Shown here one piece after another: positions 23,638 through 35,672 of a stretch of 64,000 bases of DNA (within the stretch, counting starts at the first letter, position 1; each line of letters opens with the position of its first letter). Under the pieces are notes generated by a model. The model saw only the letters and a program-made list of their open reading frames with translations. It had not been told where the DNA came from and ran no database searches. The DNA is from Aquila chrysaetos chrysaetos (lineage: Eukaryota; Chordata; Aves; Accipitriformes; Accipitridae). A program made the translations under genes and the position numbers. The stretch is from contig NC_044012.1 of assembly GCF_900496995.4 (NCBI RefSeq), positions 25,929,606 to 25,993,605 of the forward strand, given 5' to 3'.

Positions 23638-24285
23638 CCTGTTGGCACCTGACTGTGGTGGTTTCCTGACTGCATGTTGTCTTTCCCAGCTTCACCTCTG
23701 CTCCCCAAGAATGATGTTGAACAACATTAGCTCTGAGTGCTTGCCTGCCTGTAAGGTGATGTGCACACAGCCATGTGTCTACAGCAGAAGCATCGACCCC
23801 TGTGTTGCATCGTGTGGGGACTCCAGTGCTGTGGTGTACCCCCCACCGGTCGTCCTTACCTTCCCAGGCCCGACTCTCAGCAGCTGCTCTCAGGAGAGGA
23901 TTGTGGGAACATCATTTCCCCAGCCATATGGTGCTTTGACCCCATACAGCCCTGAGGAGTTCTATGGGATGGGAGGTTCCTTTGGTTCTGGGGGCATGCC
24001 AGGGATGGGAGGCTTCTTTGGATCTGGGGGCTCCTTTGGTTCTGGAGGCTCCTCAGGGATGGGGGGCTGTTACAGCAGGAGGTCCTACAGCAGCAGCCGT
24101 GGCTCCCGCCTTGGAAACTGTGGCTTATTCTAAGGCAGCCTGAATACCCGCACAACAGCTTAGGAGATGAAAATGCAAGATCCAGATCCGGAGCCAGGGC
24201 TGGCTTTCAGAGATGGCGAAAGCCCATTGCATCAATGGGAGTCACCTTTGGTCAGTACCTCCGAAAACTGGGCCCAAACCTCTTT
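23638..24285 (+). repeat. Right arm of second, diverged inverted repeat
   Basis: Reverse-complement partner of 20835-21485. Similarity starts around TTGGCACCTGACTGTGGTGG in the intron and fades after the 3' UTR phrase CAGTACCTCC...AACTGGGCCCA. Confidence 0.8.
23711..24133 (+). CDS. Corneous beta-protein, diverged paralogue (140 aa)
   Basis: Beta core at about 39-67 (VVYPPPVVLTFPGPTL), a GGSFGSGG repeat region and the same basic Ser/Tyr end (YSRRSYSSSRGSRLGNCGLF). Two adjacent ATGs begin exon 2, at 23711 and 23714; the second aligns with the partner gene's start, so either may be used. Exon 2 begins at 23690. Compared with its partner and other family members it departs at usually constant sites: GDSSAV for GDSRAV, PGPTL for PGPIL, and CSQERIVG for CPQESIVG. 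With the weak TATA box this suggests relaxed constraint or a specialised role. The frame is intact, so I call a gene, not a pseudogene. Confidence 0.87.
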   Translation: MMLNNISSECLPACKVMCTQPCVYSRSIDPCVASCGDSSAVVYPPPVVLTFPGPTLSSCSQERIVGTSFPQPYGALTPYSPEEFYGMGGSFGSGGMPGMGGFFGSGGSFGSGGSSGMGGCYSRRSYSSSRGSRLGNCGLF

Positions 24286-24550
24286 CTTCCACATTATGCC
24301 TCATCGTCAATTGATAGCAGTTTCACATGATGGCTTCTCTCCTTACATTCTTATTAGTCTTGTACTATGTCCTTTCTGGTGGAGTGGAAATGCTTCAGAA
24401 TTTGCAAGTGGGACTTTGCTGCAAAGATTTCAGCTTTAACTTGTCAATGATAAAAGGCACTGCACATTACATGATGGTCTGGCTGCCTTGGTACTACAGA
24501 ATAGACCATCAACGAACTGCACCATTCTATACCATAGCACTTATTGTCAT

Positions 24551-24556
24551 ATTAAA
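24551..24556 (+). terminator. Candidate poly(A) signal ATTAAA of the gene at 23711-24133
   Basis: ATTAAA about 420 nt past the stop, the same distance as in the partner gene. It lacks the following TGCAT, so it is less certain. Confidence 0.45.
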
Positions 24557-24559
24557 ATC

Positions 24560-26249
24560 TTATTGAATCATATTACTAGCTTTCTGGTTTTCCTTTTCTT
24601 CCATTCTGCTTTACAAACTAGTTTTAGTGAAATTGAACTCAGTGGGAGTCAAAATAGGAGGTGGAGCTCCATGTGTGTAAAGGGAAGTAGAATTCAATAC
24701 CCTCATGCGTGGCTGCATGAAAGCACCAATCTCACTGTTCTTTCTGTGTAGGGGAAGTATTTCTACACATTTTAGTGGCTGAGCCTGGAAGGAGTCGTTC
24801 CTGAATACTCACTTCAATTTGAGAACATTTTGGATAATGTGGTTTGCAGAGGATGAGTGGTAATTGTACCTACATTCAGCTTCATGCAGTTGCACTCACA
24901 CAGTATTAAGAGGACCACAGTCAGCGATTTGAGGCTGAGCCAGGAATGTCTATATAAACTACTATACACACATGTGACTTCAATGAAGGTGATGCCTCAC
25001 AATTTACAAAGGAGAGTTACACCCACACACAGTTCTTACTCAATAGACTGAGGAATGAAACATTGAGTAATGAGAGTGAAAATTGCTGGGGCATTGCTAC
25101 CACAATCTTATCTGCAGTATGCTAGAGCAAAGTCAGATATTCCTGAGCTGAGACTAGAACTAGAGTCACAACAGCTAATTCCTTTGGTACTTTAGGACCC
25201 CAGTGTGTACGCACACATCTCTGCACATGTCTTCAAGTGGCTGAGATTACCAATTCTGCACTAGGAGAAAGGATTTATACCCAAATAAAAGCAATCCTGC
25301 TTTTTTAACAATCAAAATATATATTACTACTTAAGTCTGTAGATTATGATCCAACTAGCAGAACATCATTACTTTGCTTGATAGGCTTCTCGTAAAGTAA
25401 TGCCATCACCACTGGGTGATATAATACAAGTAATATTCTGTTAATGTTGTGGTGCAGCACACTGCATGCATAAACCCACAATATGACTAGAGCTATTTGA
25501 ATATTTCGCCTAAGATTTTCTGACTGAAAATCCTGTTTCATCAATGGGCTTGCAGACATATTATCTTAGAGATCTGGGTAAAAGATATCAATAAAAAAAA
25601 TATTTAAAACCACATGCAAAGTTGTGGTGGAAAAATCTGTTTCTCAGGCAGGTCTGGCACTGATTGTGCATGAGGCACTTTGTGATCCTTAATTCTGAGA
25701 GAGAACAAGGGCATCCATCTAGCTTTTGCCTGAGGGATCACATGGTGATGCTTAACAAGCTCAGATCATTTACTACATAAATGCTTCAATTAAGTTAACA
25801 AACCACAAGGATTAAGATAATCAAAGGAAGGAAATTAATGTTATGCTTGGCACAGCAGCATTTGCTCAGCCTACACACAAGCCCTCTCTTGTCACAAACA
25901 GCAACACAATGGAAATGGCTCCTAAAGAAAAATATTGATAGAGCTGCTGGGGTGAATTTCGCAGCTTACTTCCAGGCACATCACAGAATGCAAGACTTGT
26001 AGTCTGATTCTCAGTTGCATACAAGTAACTTCTTCCCATTCCTCTTGGCCCTGCCTCCCCACAATACTCAGGTCTAGCTTAACCCATTTCCCTTTGCAGT
26101 CTGTAATCAGATAAACTATTTTACCAACAAGACTAGATAAATCATAGCACAACTTTGCCTTCTGATGGAGTCAGGACCTGTGCAGTCATTTCAACTCCTG
26201 CTGAGGGTTAAAACAATTTCCTCAGGGATATTCAGGGAATGACTGGTAA
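24560..26249. other. Tail-to-tail intergenic stretch
   Basis: Between convergent beta-protein genes. A plus-strand TCTATATAAAC at about 24950 looks like a TATA box but no EDC-type coding exon follows it. Otherwise nothing recognised. Confidence 0.45.
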
Positions 26250-26356
26250 TGACCCCAAGTAACTGACCTAGCTTCGAAGTTACCTTGGTTTTGAGTGGGA
26301 GCTGTACCAGACCATCTCTGAGGTTTGTTCCAACCTAAATTATTCTATGATTCTGT
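26250..26356 (+). repeat. CR1 LINE 3' end fragment
   Basis: Contains the CR1 tail order GGAGCTGTACCAGA, TTTGTTCCAACCTAAATTA and a final TTCTATGATTCT. Old and 5'-truncated. Confidence 0.7.
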
Positions 26357-26589
26357 TCTATTTATTAGTATGTATACCATGGTATATATAAGAAAGGAGA
26401 AAAAATACTTTATTCAAGAATTTCTGACAAATTGCACTGGCCATACACAGGAATTAATTCTTCTCTGATGATAGCCCTCAATTAATGTATAAGAACTGAT
26501 GCACAAAGTTAACTTCTTTCAGACTGGTTTGTAACTATTAAACTGCAGTGAAATGAGAGCCAGAAGACAGTGCTATGATGCAACAGGGC

Positions 26590-26595
26590 TTTAAT
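26590..26595 (-). terminator. Poly(A) signal ATTAAA of the Tyr/Arg-tail gene
   Basis: ATTAAA about 400 nt past the stop, followed by TGCATC; the flanking 45 nt resemble the 3' end of the gene at 20989-21408. Confidence 0.65.
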
Positions 26596-26995
26596 ACAAA
26601 CAAAAAGTGGAATACATTCTTGCAGAATGAGGCAATGCAGAGACAAAGAATGTAATTTCCATTTCAACAAGGACTACAATCAATCAGTCATTCAGAGGAG
26701 CACAGGACTCACAAGACATTCTTCTTCAGCTGGACACTTTCACAGTCAAGTCCCATTACTTGTTTTACTCTCTTTAGGTTCAGAAAAAAACAAAACATAA
26801 CATGAGCAAATGACAAAGTGAGGCAACATTGGGATCATAAGCCTTAGAAAAAGCGCAATGAGATCCCAAGCAACCCCAGCTCCTACTGACATCAGCTGGA
26901 GCAGAGGCTGCTTGGCATGTCTGATTTCCAGGTCTATATGTCAACTACTAGTTTGTATTTTATTGTTCCTTCAGTCATTACTCTTTCTTGAAGAT

Positions 26996-27487
26996 TTAAA
27001 ATGGCCCATAGCTTCCATAGCGATACCTATAATAAGCTCTGGAAAAAAAGGGGAGATAATTTCTACCAAATCCTGAAAAATATGAGTTTCGGTAAAAGCT
27101 TCCCAAACGGGAGATTCCACCACCACACGAGCCCTCTCCACCATATGAGCCCCCTCCCATGCCACCATAAGAACCACCTGAACCATGGGAGCCCATCCCA
27201 TAGGAGCTGCCTCCACCACAGGAACTGCCAGACCCCATTCCTCCACCTCCAGAGCCCATCTGACCCTCAATTTCAGGTATGGCAGTTCCCACAAAACTTT
27301 CCTGAGGGCACGAGCTGATAATGGGTCCCGGGAAAGTCACAACAACAGGTGGCGCGTACACAATTGCTCTTGAATCTCCGCATGATGTGATACAAGGTTC
27401 ATTCCAACAGTCAATAGGTGGTTGCGAGCATCTCACTTCACATGGCGGAGCACAGCGGGAGCTAAGCATCTGTCCATAGGAAGACAT
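26996..27487 (-). CDS. Corneous beta-protein with Tyr/Arg-rich tail (163 aa)
   Basis: The head starts MSSYGQMLSSRCAPPCEVRC, close to the Gly-rich pair at 13917 and 17879. The beta core at about 38-67 reads [17 protein letters not shown] then CPQESFVG. The Gly-rich region is short (79-124: MGSGGG, GSYGG). The last 40 residues are unlike the relatives: FYRNSYFSGFGRNYLPFF followed by SRAYYRYRYGSYGPF, rich in Tyr, Phe and Arg. The start is the first ATG after the acceptor ACTACCAG (exon 2 from 27508); a frame reaching 27616 is intronic. Exon 1 is at 28195 and upstream. The aromatic and basic tail would favour stacking and cation-pi contacts with Gly/Tyr-rich partners; that is inference. Confidence 0.93.
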   Translation of the reverse strand: MSSYGQMLSSRCAPPCEVRCSQPPIDCWNEPCITSCGDSRAIVYAPPVVVTFPGPIISSCPQESFVGTAIPEIEGQMGSGGGGMGSGSSCGGGSSYGMGSHGSGGSYGGMGGGSYGGEGSCGGGISRLGSFYRNSYFSGFGRNYLPFFSRAYYRYRYGSYGPF

Positions 27488-27872
27488 CTTTCCAGACAGT
27501 GCACTAGCCTGGTAGTTATAGCCAGAGGAGTGAAAGAACAAACTGTTATAGTAACGTGGGTTGTGTAGATGTGTTGAATGGTATTCATCTGAACAGATGC
27601 AGATACTTATGTTCATCTACACTAAACTTGAGAGTTAGTGATTAAAAAAAAAATAATCATAATTTCTAAGGCACAATCCTTTCTACTCTAAAGTAGACGT
27701 ATGCATTACAGATCTCACCAATCAAGTGAGATGAATTGCTGGGTTGAGGCTTCTAAGTCTACTCCCACTCCTCTCTAGTGCTCCATTACCCTGTAGCCTA
27801 TTCCCAAAATGAGTTCTGGGAAGAATGTCTCTCTGTCCTTTTCTCACATCATTGCCTTTGCTGTCTGGGAGT

Positions 27873-27946
27873 CAGTCCTATCCTGATAAAGTTTTTGGAG
27901 TGCCCTGTCTCCAGTCCTATCCTGATAATGTTTTTGGAGTGTCCTG
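27873..27946. repeat. 39-bp-period tandem duplication
   Basis: A 35-nt phrase beginning CAGTCCTATCCTGATAA and ending TTTTTGGAGTG(C/T)CCTG occurs twice with a 39-bp offset and two differences. It lies in the intron of the Tyr/Arg-tail gene. Confidence 0.85.
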
Positions 27947-28194
27947 ACTTCATAGATAGATGCTTAATTCCTAGGAATTGCTACCATCCACGTTTTTGAA
28001 ACTCCCATTCATTTTTTCCCTCCACACATGGCAATGCCTATATCCACACTATTTGCAAGTTAGAGTTTCCATGTAAAATGTTTTTTGAGAATAAGGTCCT
28101 ACCCTAAAATAGGGTAGGATGTATGACCTCATATTAACACTACCTATAAATCCACGTCTATAATTATGAACTGATTCAGTTAAATCAGACTTAC

Positions 28195-28261
28195 CCAGTC
28201 ACCAAGAAGAATAAGTCAGCAGAGGCAGCTACAGAGACCTGAGTTATGAGCACTTTTATAT
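28195..28261 (-). promoter_or_regulatory. TATA box and non-coding exon 1 of the Tyr/Arg-tail gene
   Basis: Minus-strand ATATAAAAG at 28261, a leader ending CTTCTTGGTGACTGG and donor GG|GTAAGTCTGA with the last exon base 28195. The donor and preceding bases resemble those of the genes at 43696 and 50444. Confidence 0.85.
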
Positions 28262-28354
28262 GCTGTCATAGAGAATAGAAATTGGGAGATACCTTTACGC
28301 AATCATTCTCTACATCTTGTGAAACAGAATGTTTTCCCCTGGTGATGTCTGCCT

Positions 28355-28378
28355 TTATTGCAACTGTTTTGATAACAG
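28355..28378 (-). promoter_or_regulatory. Conserved AT-rich upstream element, copy 6
   Basis: In gene sense GTTATCAAAACAGTTGCAAT, about 94-117 bp upstream of TATA; the TTATCAAAAC part is identical to the element at 15501-15526. Confidence 0.6.
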
Positions 28379-28379
28379 C

Positions 28380-31300
28380 TTATGATTATTAGATAATTTC
28401 CAATCCCACACAGCATGATGCGTGCGCTTCACCCATTTTGTCTTTTTGCTGAAAATCCCACAATAAATTGAGGTTGGTTTTCTCTTAAATACTTGCTAAT
28501 ACTTGTGAAGGTAGCTCAGAGATGGATAAACTACATGCTGCTAGTAAGCATAGGATTCCAGTTTATCATTTGTCATCTCAGGTAGTAATAACCAGTGGCC
28601 TTCTGGATTTTTCCTCTTTATAGGTAGGAAATCTTTTTACATTAAATAGCCATTAGTGTCCATGGCCATTGTGTACTCACTCCAGGGGCTTTGGGACTGG
28701 AGTTTATGGCTTGGGACTGTCCTTTGGACAGATGTTCTCCTACATAACTATACCACATCCCACGTAAGTAGAAAGTAAGAGATACCAAAGCGGTTCACAG
28801 GCTTTCCTGTGAGCACTAGGATCAGGCACAATAATCCAATTAGAAATTCAGCTAAGGAGAGGCACCTGTCCAAGCTTTTACAATTTATCATCAGTTCCTC
28901 ATTTCAAGGAATCATCCCCTTTCAAGGTGCCTTCAGAATAAACACCAAAAAATTACTAATAACTAGGAAAATTCAATTTCTTCATTTCTGAGTGTGCTTA
29001 TTGGAGGCCAATACAAGGAGAGGAACACTATACACTACCTGTGGGACTACAGGATTCAGAGGAAAGGTTACCTGAAGAACAGGTCAATAACCTCAGCTAG
29101 AATAAGTTCACAAGGCCTGACAAATGCCTATACTGTGGTGCACATAATCACATTTACATAGAAAAAAAAACCCTCTTAACTATGTTCTTATGAAAAATTA
29201 TTAAAACTAAAGCAAAAAAAAATACAGATTATTTTGTTTACATTTCATGACCATGAAATCAATACAATGACCAGAGGAACATATGCAGACAATAGAGATA
29301 CAGCAGCAAGCCGCACAGAGTAGTATGACTCACGTAATCTGTGGGCAGGAGAAGTAACTAATAATTACAGCAATTGACAGCTGAAGCAACTTAAAGGGAG
29401 TTACCAAACCAAGTATTTTTTAAAAGTTAGTAAGGACCTCATTGTTTTTGAGGTTTTCCAATGTATAGAAAACTTGTTCAAAACACAGCTTCTTAACAGA
29501 CACAACAGAAAATCACACTGGCTTGACCATCCATACAGTTTGCTTTCTGTAACTGATGCTTTTCCCTAGCAACTTTAAGTAAGGGGAATTCATGTTTTAC
29601 ATAAGGTAGAAAGCCATAAGAGCAGATACAGTCTTTCAAGCCCAAGCTGTAGTCAGCCCTCATACTCTACAGATATCCTTTTAAAAATATAAGATACAAA
29701 ATGCAAAAAAGTAATTGGCAATGGTCCAACATCCTTTTTCACAACACCTGAACCTCAGCTACCTTACATCAAAGAATTCTTTTAAAGATAGAGAAATAGA
29801 TACCCTCCCTCACCAGCTGAAAGCTAAATACTTTGGAAATACAAAGAAAAAACACCAGAGATTTTGTGGTTTTCTCTAAAGAATTTGTTGCTTCATATAC
29901 AGAGCAACACACTTACATAAACCAGCAATCTGGCCTGGCTGAGGAATCCCAGACTTGGTGCTTACAGCTTTAGATTTAAACTCACCTCACATAAAGCAAT
30001 TCTTTCTTATTTGTAAGATTCCTCATCTTGTTTTTTCTAGCATCATGTTGTTGTTGTCGGCTTTATTGATTTCCTAGTTTTAGAAATCCCAGTACTGTGC
30101 TCTACTCCTTAAACAGCTGCTTTGCGTACTAAGATTAAATCTTAAAGAGGAAGCTGGTTTAATTGTTATTGCTCTCACCTGTGCCATGCTATAATTTTCT
30201 AAATTGGTCTTAAAGCTCTCTTGTCTGAAAGGAAATAGCCTATATTATTATCACAGATTGTAGCAAAACATTATCCTTAACCTTTATTTTTCCACAGATT
30301 TTATCATAGCAATTCCAGGCAGATAGTGCTTGTAAGAGAATAGCAAACACAAACATGCAGCAAAACAAATAGGCTAAAATATAGGAATCATTGTGCAAGA
30401 GTGTAAATTTAAGGCTTCTTTGGACCCTGGATATCCACATTTTGGCATAGGTTTCTAATGTGGTCTAAGACCTGTCAGCTGGAAACCTATTTCCAAAACT
30501 GTTCAAACTGGAGGGTCAATATTGCTGAGTGCTTTTTCATTGCCTAATTGCAAGACTGAAGATGGAATAAGGAACTAAAGAACTAGATCACCACTGTCTG
30601 CTCTTCAATTATTTGTATATTCAGTGTTATTATATTGCTCAAACCACGGCAGTATCTCAGTTTTGTATTTTTATGTTCATTGTAAGTTGTGCATTACATT
30701 TACTTGACTCCCTTTGTTCACCCCTGTTGAAAAAAAAAATCTTTTTTTTGTTGGCAGCCTACTCCTCTCCCTGTATTTGGAGGTGTTGGAGATGATTTAC
30801 TCAGACTATGCTATTTTAAGTATAGGATACCTCATGACTGTGGGCTGAGCACAGCACAAGACAACAGAAAAAAATAAGAAAAAGATTCTAGATTGATGAT
30901 AGTATTGTAGTTTTCCAGAAAAACTGATGCTTCCACCAGTTCCCGAAATCAAAGGAACTTCATTTCTTCTTAAAATCACACCCACATCTGCCTTCCATGT
31001 CTCAGGCTTTATCTTATATTTACAACAATCTTCTCCAGTAACCATTTCTTAGAACCTAAAACCACTGCTTGCCTGTCAGTCACTCAGTAAAGCTAAACAA
31101 GTCATTGTGCCTGAAAGTTGGGCTTGTTTGTGTAACTATGTGGTTGGCACAGGAGAAAGGACGACATAGGGGTTAGATGCAGTTCCAGATTGAGATAGCT
31201 ACACTTGGGTGTCTGAAAATGCATATCTGAATTTCTCTTACAGTCAGCAAATGCATTTGGTGGAGCCTGGCAATCTATCCATTCATTTACCTTTCCATAA

Positions 31301-34300
31301 ATGCTTGCATTTCATCAATTGAGCAGTTCTGCCATGTTTTCAAAGTACTGTCCCTTGAGGGTACTGGAAGTTTAGAAACTCAACTGATATGGACACCCTG
31401 TATTCAGCCACCACTGTGTGTTCCTGTTGCCATTGGCACTAAGATGACTTTCTTCAATTTTTTGCCTTTTCACATTCCTCACTTAATGCCCTTTCAGCAA
31501 AATTCACCCTGATCCCAGAGGGAATTTGTAGTCAGTGACCTCAGTGTACTCATGTCCCATTTGCATCCCAAATACCTAGTCTCTAAGTATTTAATGGCAA
31601 AATGCAGCTCTCTCTTTATATGGATTTCCTCTCTTATGGGTAGGTTTGGTTACATTTTCTAGCTACAGTGCAACAAAAAGGTGGTGATTAAATAATTATA
31701 CACACAAATAATTCTGAAGCTGAAGAATTCTCCCCCACCACTAAATGATATTTGCTTGGAGCTCAGGAATAATTACACTACTGAAACCTTACCAGGCATC
31801 TTTCATCTTAAAAAACAAAACATAACCAATGCTCTTTAATATATGAGTGCTGGTCTCCTCAATAAAACCTGAGGGTATGTGAAATTGCAGTCCGAGGTGT
31901 AACTACATCTTGCATGTCTGTGTATAATTTCACTTTGTATAAAAGCTGGCCAATGTATACCTCTCAGGCTGCACGCAACATACCCATCACCCAAGCATGT
32001 TTTCCAGGTCAGAGGCACCTTGCTTGACCAGCAGCAGGGCTGTAGGACTCTGAAGGCTACTGTGTCATCTGAAGTCCCCAGGTGTGGACGAGCTGATGCA
32101 GTAGCATTGATAAGGCTGCTGGGTTGCTCCGTAAATCAGCCCAGCCCAGCTCTGCCCCACCTCACCTCACCCCATAAGACCCAGGATCTGAGGAGGAGAA
32201 GAACTGTACTTTCTTCTCTATGTCTGAATTGCTGCAAAAAGAGGTGAAGGACCTCAGTAAGAACCAAGAGGTTTGTAGAGATGAGAAGGATGTAGTAGTG
32301 TGTGTTTGCTGGAGTGGCAATTGTGTATTCAGACAAAGACAGCCTGGAATAACACTTTTGTCCTGTGACAAAAAGGGAGGAAGGGATGTGGGGTTAGCTA
32401 GGTCTTCTTAAAATGCAAGTATGGTAGAGATGTGTATAGACCCCTTTCTTAGTAAGATGGGTGCTCATGAGTCCAAGTTTTGGGTTATTTACAGTGGAGT
32501 GCTTTGGGAGTTCCACCCTTGCAAATAATGCATTTTTAATACTTTGTTAGCATTCATGGTATGTGCTGATACTGCTGGAGTGGATTCATATTCCTGTATC
32601 ACCTCATGGTTCACAGAGGTGTGGTGCTAATATTAATAATCTATTAATTATAAAGCTATTAATTAAATCTTCATTATGGTTTATTACTTAAGCCTGCTAA
32701 TCTCAGCAAGAAAAACTGGCAGCTGGCTTTCAGTTCCTTCAAGGCTATTAGACTAAAAGGGTGCTGATCTGGTGGTACAGAACCCTGTTAAGTGAATTTA
32801 TAGTTGAGCTTAGAGACAGGGAAGGCTCTTCTCACAAAAGGAAAAGCAGAATTCTGCTATCCAGAGGAAATATCTGAATTATGGTGCTAGGTTCTCTTCT
32901 GCTGCAAATATCTGTATAGCACTGCTGCTTCCAACTTGGGTCAACAAAGTTAAAACTTCAGCTTGAGTAGAAAGCTGCCACAAAGGCCAGCGTACTCCTA
33001 CCTTGCTCCCAGTAACTCATGTCATGATTTGAAATGGGATTTAAACAGTAAAAGCAGCCCTGCACCAGCACCTTTTCTGGGCATCTCATGCAGGACTCAC
33101 TCTGCCCCTTCTCCTGTGTCTGTCCCATGTCTTGGTCTCCCTGGTCCCATCATAAATTTGGTTAGCATGCAATATTGGAATTATAATGACAGGTTATAAG
33201 TAATAAGACTAATAATAATTAGGTGTGTCTAAGTCTTAGATCCACCCTTATGTACAGAGTGTCCTTAGACAGGTTAGGTGGCTTTTGGGCATCAGTTATC
33301 CTGTAATAAGATGATAAATGTCTGTGCCATGCAGGTGTCAAGAGAAAGAAGGTCTGCAAGAAGCAGTAAGAAGACAATGTGGGATGTTATGATGATAATG
33401 AAATGTGGCATCCTTTATAATGACTGAAACAGCAAGGGTAGAGGAACAGCTGGGCTCCCACATGCAAGGCAGTCTGGGTGGAAAGCACTGAAACAAGCAG
33501 TGTAAGAGAAACAGGTGAAATGTGTTTGTGGGAGATTGTTAAATGGCAGGCAAAGGAGGAAAGACTAAGAGTGAAGGCCAAATTGGTAGAAAGATGAGGT
33601 ATTATCAGAAACACTGGGGGTTTTGCTAGGCTGTTAATGCAGTGTCTGAAGATATGGCTTGGGCAGATGAGTAGAGAATATTGAGGGTTCTTTGAAAATG
33701 CGATGTGTCAATACACACTGAATGGATCCAAATGACATGCCTGCACCTCAGACAGCAGAGCACTATGGTGCACAGTATGGATATTATACACAAATTTCCC
33801 CAAAAGGGATCAAGCTCTAAGTTCCTAGGCTGGAAGGCTAATGGCTCTTCCCTAAAAAGCCTCAGCAAGGCTCTTGGAGGACGGACTATCTTGTGCAAGC
33901 TGCTTCATTCTCAAGAAGAACCAATTTAGTGGTTTTCAGACACAAATTTTTTTTTTTTTTTAATAAAAGGAGTAATTTGCAAGTCATCTTCAGCAGGTGA
34001 AAAATCACTTCCTGAATCCCCTTGTGCAACTAGATTATTGTTAAACTCCTTGAACTGCTGGACTGGGGTAGATAACGAGTCAAGACCGGGTCTTTTGGGC
34101 TGGAGGTTCCTGACAGCTCCACCCTGCTGATGACCTTATTACCAGATTTTTCACAAAACTTTTTGTGTGAGCCAGGCAGTCAACAAAGCTTCTATCTCTG
34201 CCCTGCCTCCCAGCTTATCTAGGGTGTGACACCCAGACACAGTTCACAAGCTAATCTTCTAAGATATAGTAATTACATCTTCATATCGGATTAATAAAGT

Positions 34301-35409
34301 AGGGCACATGCTAATGTCTGGAAGATAAACAAGCAGATTTACAGGAGTTCTCATCCTGTAAAGGGAAAAATTTAAATATATTTACACCAAATATTTGAGG
34401 GGCTCATTTTAGAAAGAGCAGATTTACAGGGGGCAGGAAGCATGTATGGGCTGCTTATCTCCCAGGCAGATGTCCGGGTGAGCTGGCTGAGCAGACAGCA
34501 AATCACAGTGAAGGTGAGATCCTGGGGGGGCTGCAGCAGGCAAGTGGGCAAACTGTCTTCTCAGAGGCTGGCAGCTTTCCAGGGAGACTGGCAGGAGTCC
34601 AGGCTGCTTAGCATGTTTTTGTATGATGTTTTAACATTGAAGAAGTCTCTGGGAAAACAGCTGCATCTGGATGGGGCTGCATGGGCTGCTTGCAGAATAA
34701 GGGGCACACCCTGATGTTCATGGGCATCTGCTTCCACAGGTGAGGGCAAATGGATAAATAGCAGCTCTCAAGACTCAGCAGCCCAGCAATGGGCAATTAG
34801 AGTTTAGCCAGCTTTCACATTTCAGGTTTAGGGACAAGTTTACCTATGAATTTTATTTCACTTCTGTTGAACTGGGCTTTTAGCTTGCAAAGACTGGCGG
34901 AGGTGCCCAATCATAACTGCAGCAATATTCTTCTTAGTACCAAAAGGACAATGCTTGCACTTAAAATGTGTGGAAATCTTTAGAGGAATAGAAGCTTAGA
35001 ATTTGAGAGTGGGGAGGAGGGGAGCAGGTAATAGCTGGGGGGGGGGGGTGTCCTCAACCGAAGTAAATAATAAGAAAAATTTCTCAGGGTGTTATTCCTT
35101 TTCATTAACTTGCTGCTTTTCAGCTGACACATCAAGCCATGAACTCTCGAAACCACAAGCTGTACTTAACAGGATGAGGAACAAGTGAAAGCTGTGAGAT
35201 GAAAGTGAAAATAAAACTGTCTTGTGCAAAGGCATGTGAACAGAGCTGAGGAGTGCAAGAGGGAGATTTTTATTTTCTCACTTCATGGGTGAGCAGGACT
35301 GACAGATTTGGTTTTGATCTTTGCCATTTGAATTTCATTAGTAGGTATCTGAAAATCAAGAGTAGAAGAGAAAGAAAATGAGAAAAATACCATGATAATG
35401 CAGAATAAT
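28380..35409. other. Gene-poor 7-kb stretch
   Basis: No beta-protein core and no EDC coding exon recognised in either strand. A plus-strand TATAAAAGC at about 31937 with a downstream CCAG|GTCAGA could be a relic promoter and exon 1, but no matching exon 2 is visible. A T run lies near 33944-33961 and a 12-bp G run at 35037-35048. Confidence 0.5.
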
Positions 35410-35415
35410 TTTAAT
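35410..35415 (-). terminator. Poly(A) signal ATTAAA of the acidic-tail gene
   Basis: ATTAAA about 590 nt past the stop with TGCAT 8-10 nt beyond, the layout seen in the other beta-protein genes. Confidence 0.6.
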
Positions 35416-35651
35416 GAGAAGGGAAAGGACAGGGCAAGACTGCTAGAACAAATAACAGCTTAAAGGGCACAGTTCCAGACACGGATTTTGTCACTCATAT
35501 ACTGCCTTAACTTCTATATGCAAGTAATACATTTCATCAAATACTTTTTTCCCTTTTCTTAAATAAAATCAAGTATAAAGAGAGGATCAGTTTCTTTTTC
35601 CCCCAGACTTCCTTCCTGCAGTGAAACTGAAAGCCAGAAACAAATGACACG

Positions 35652-35672
35652 TGTGTGTGTGTGTGTATATAT
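35652..35672. repeat. GT/TA microsatellite
   Basis: Seven or so GT units followed by TATATA, in the 3' UTR region of the acidic-tail gene. Confidence 0.8.

Noticed and set aside
24945-25000. Plus-strand TCTATATAAAC as a promoter
   Set aside because: No downstream exon with EDC features before the convergent gene at 26996, and no upstream AT-rich element at the usual spacing.
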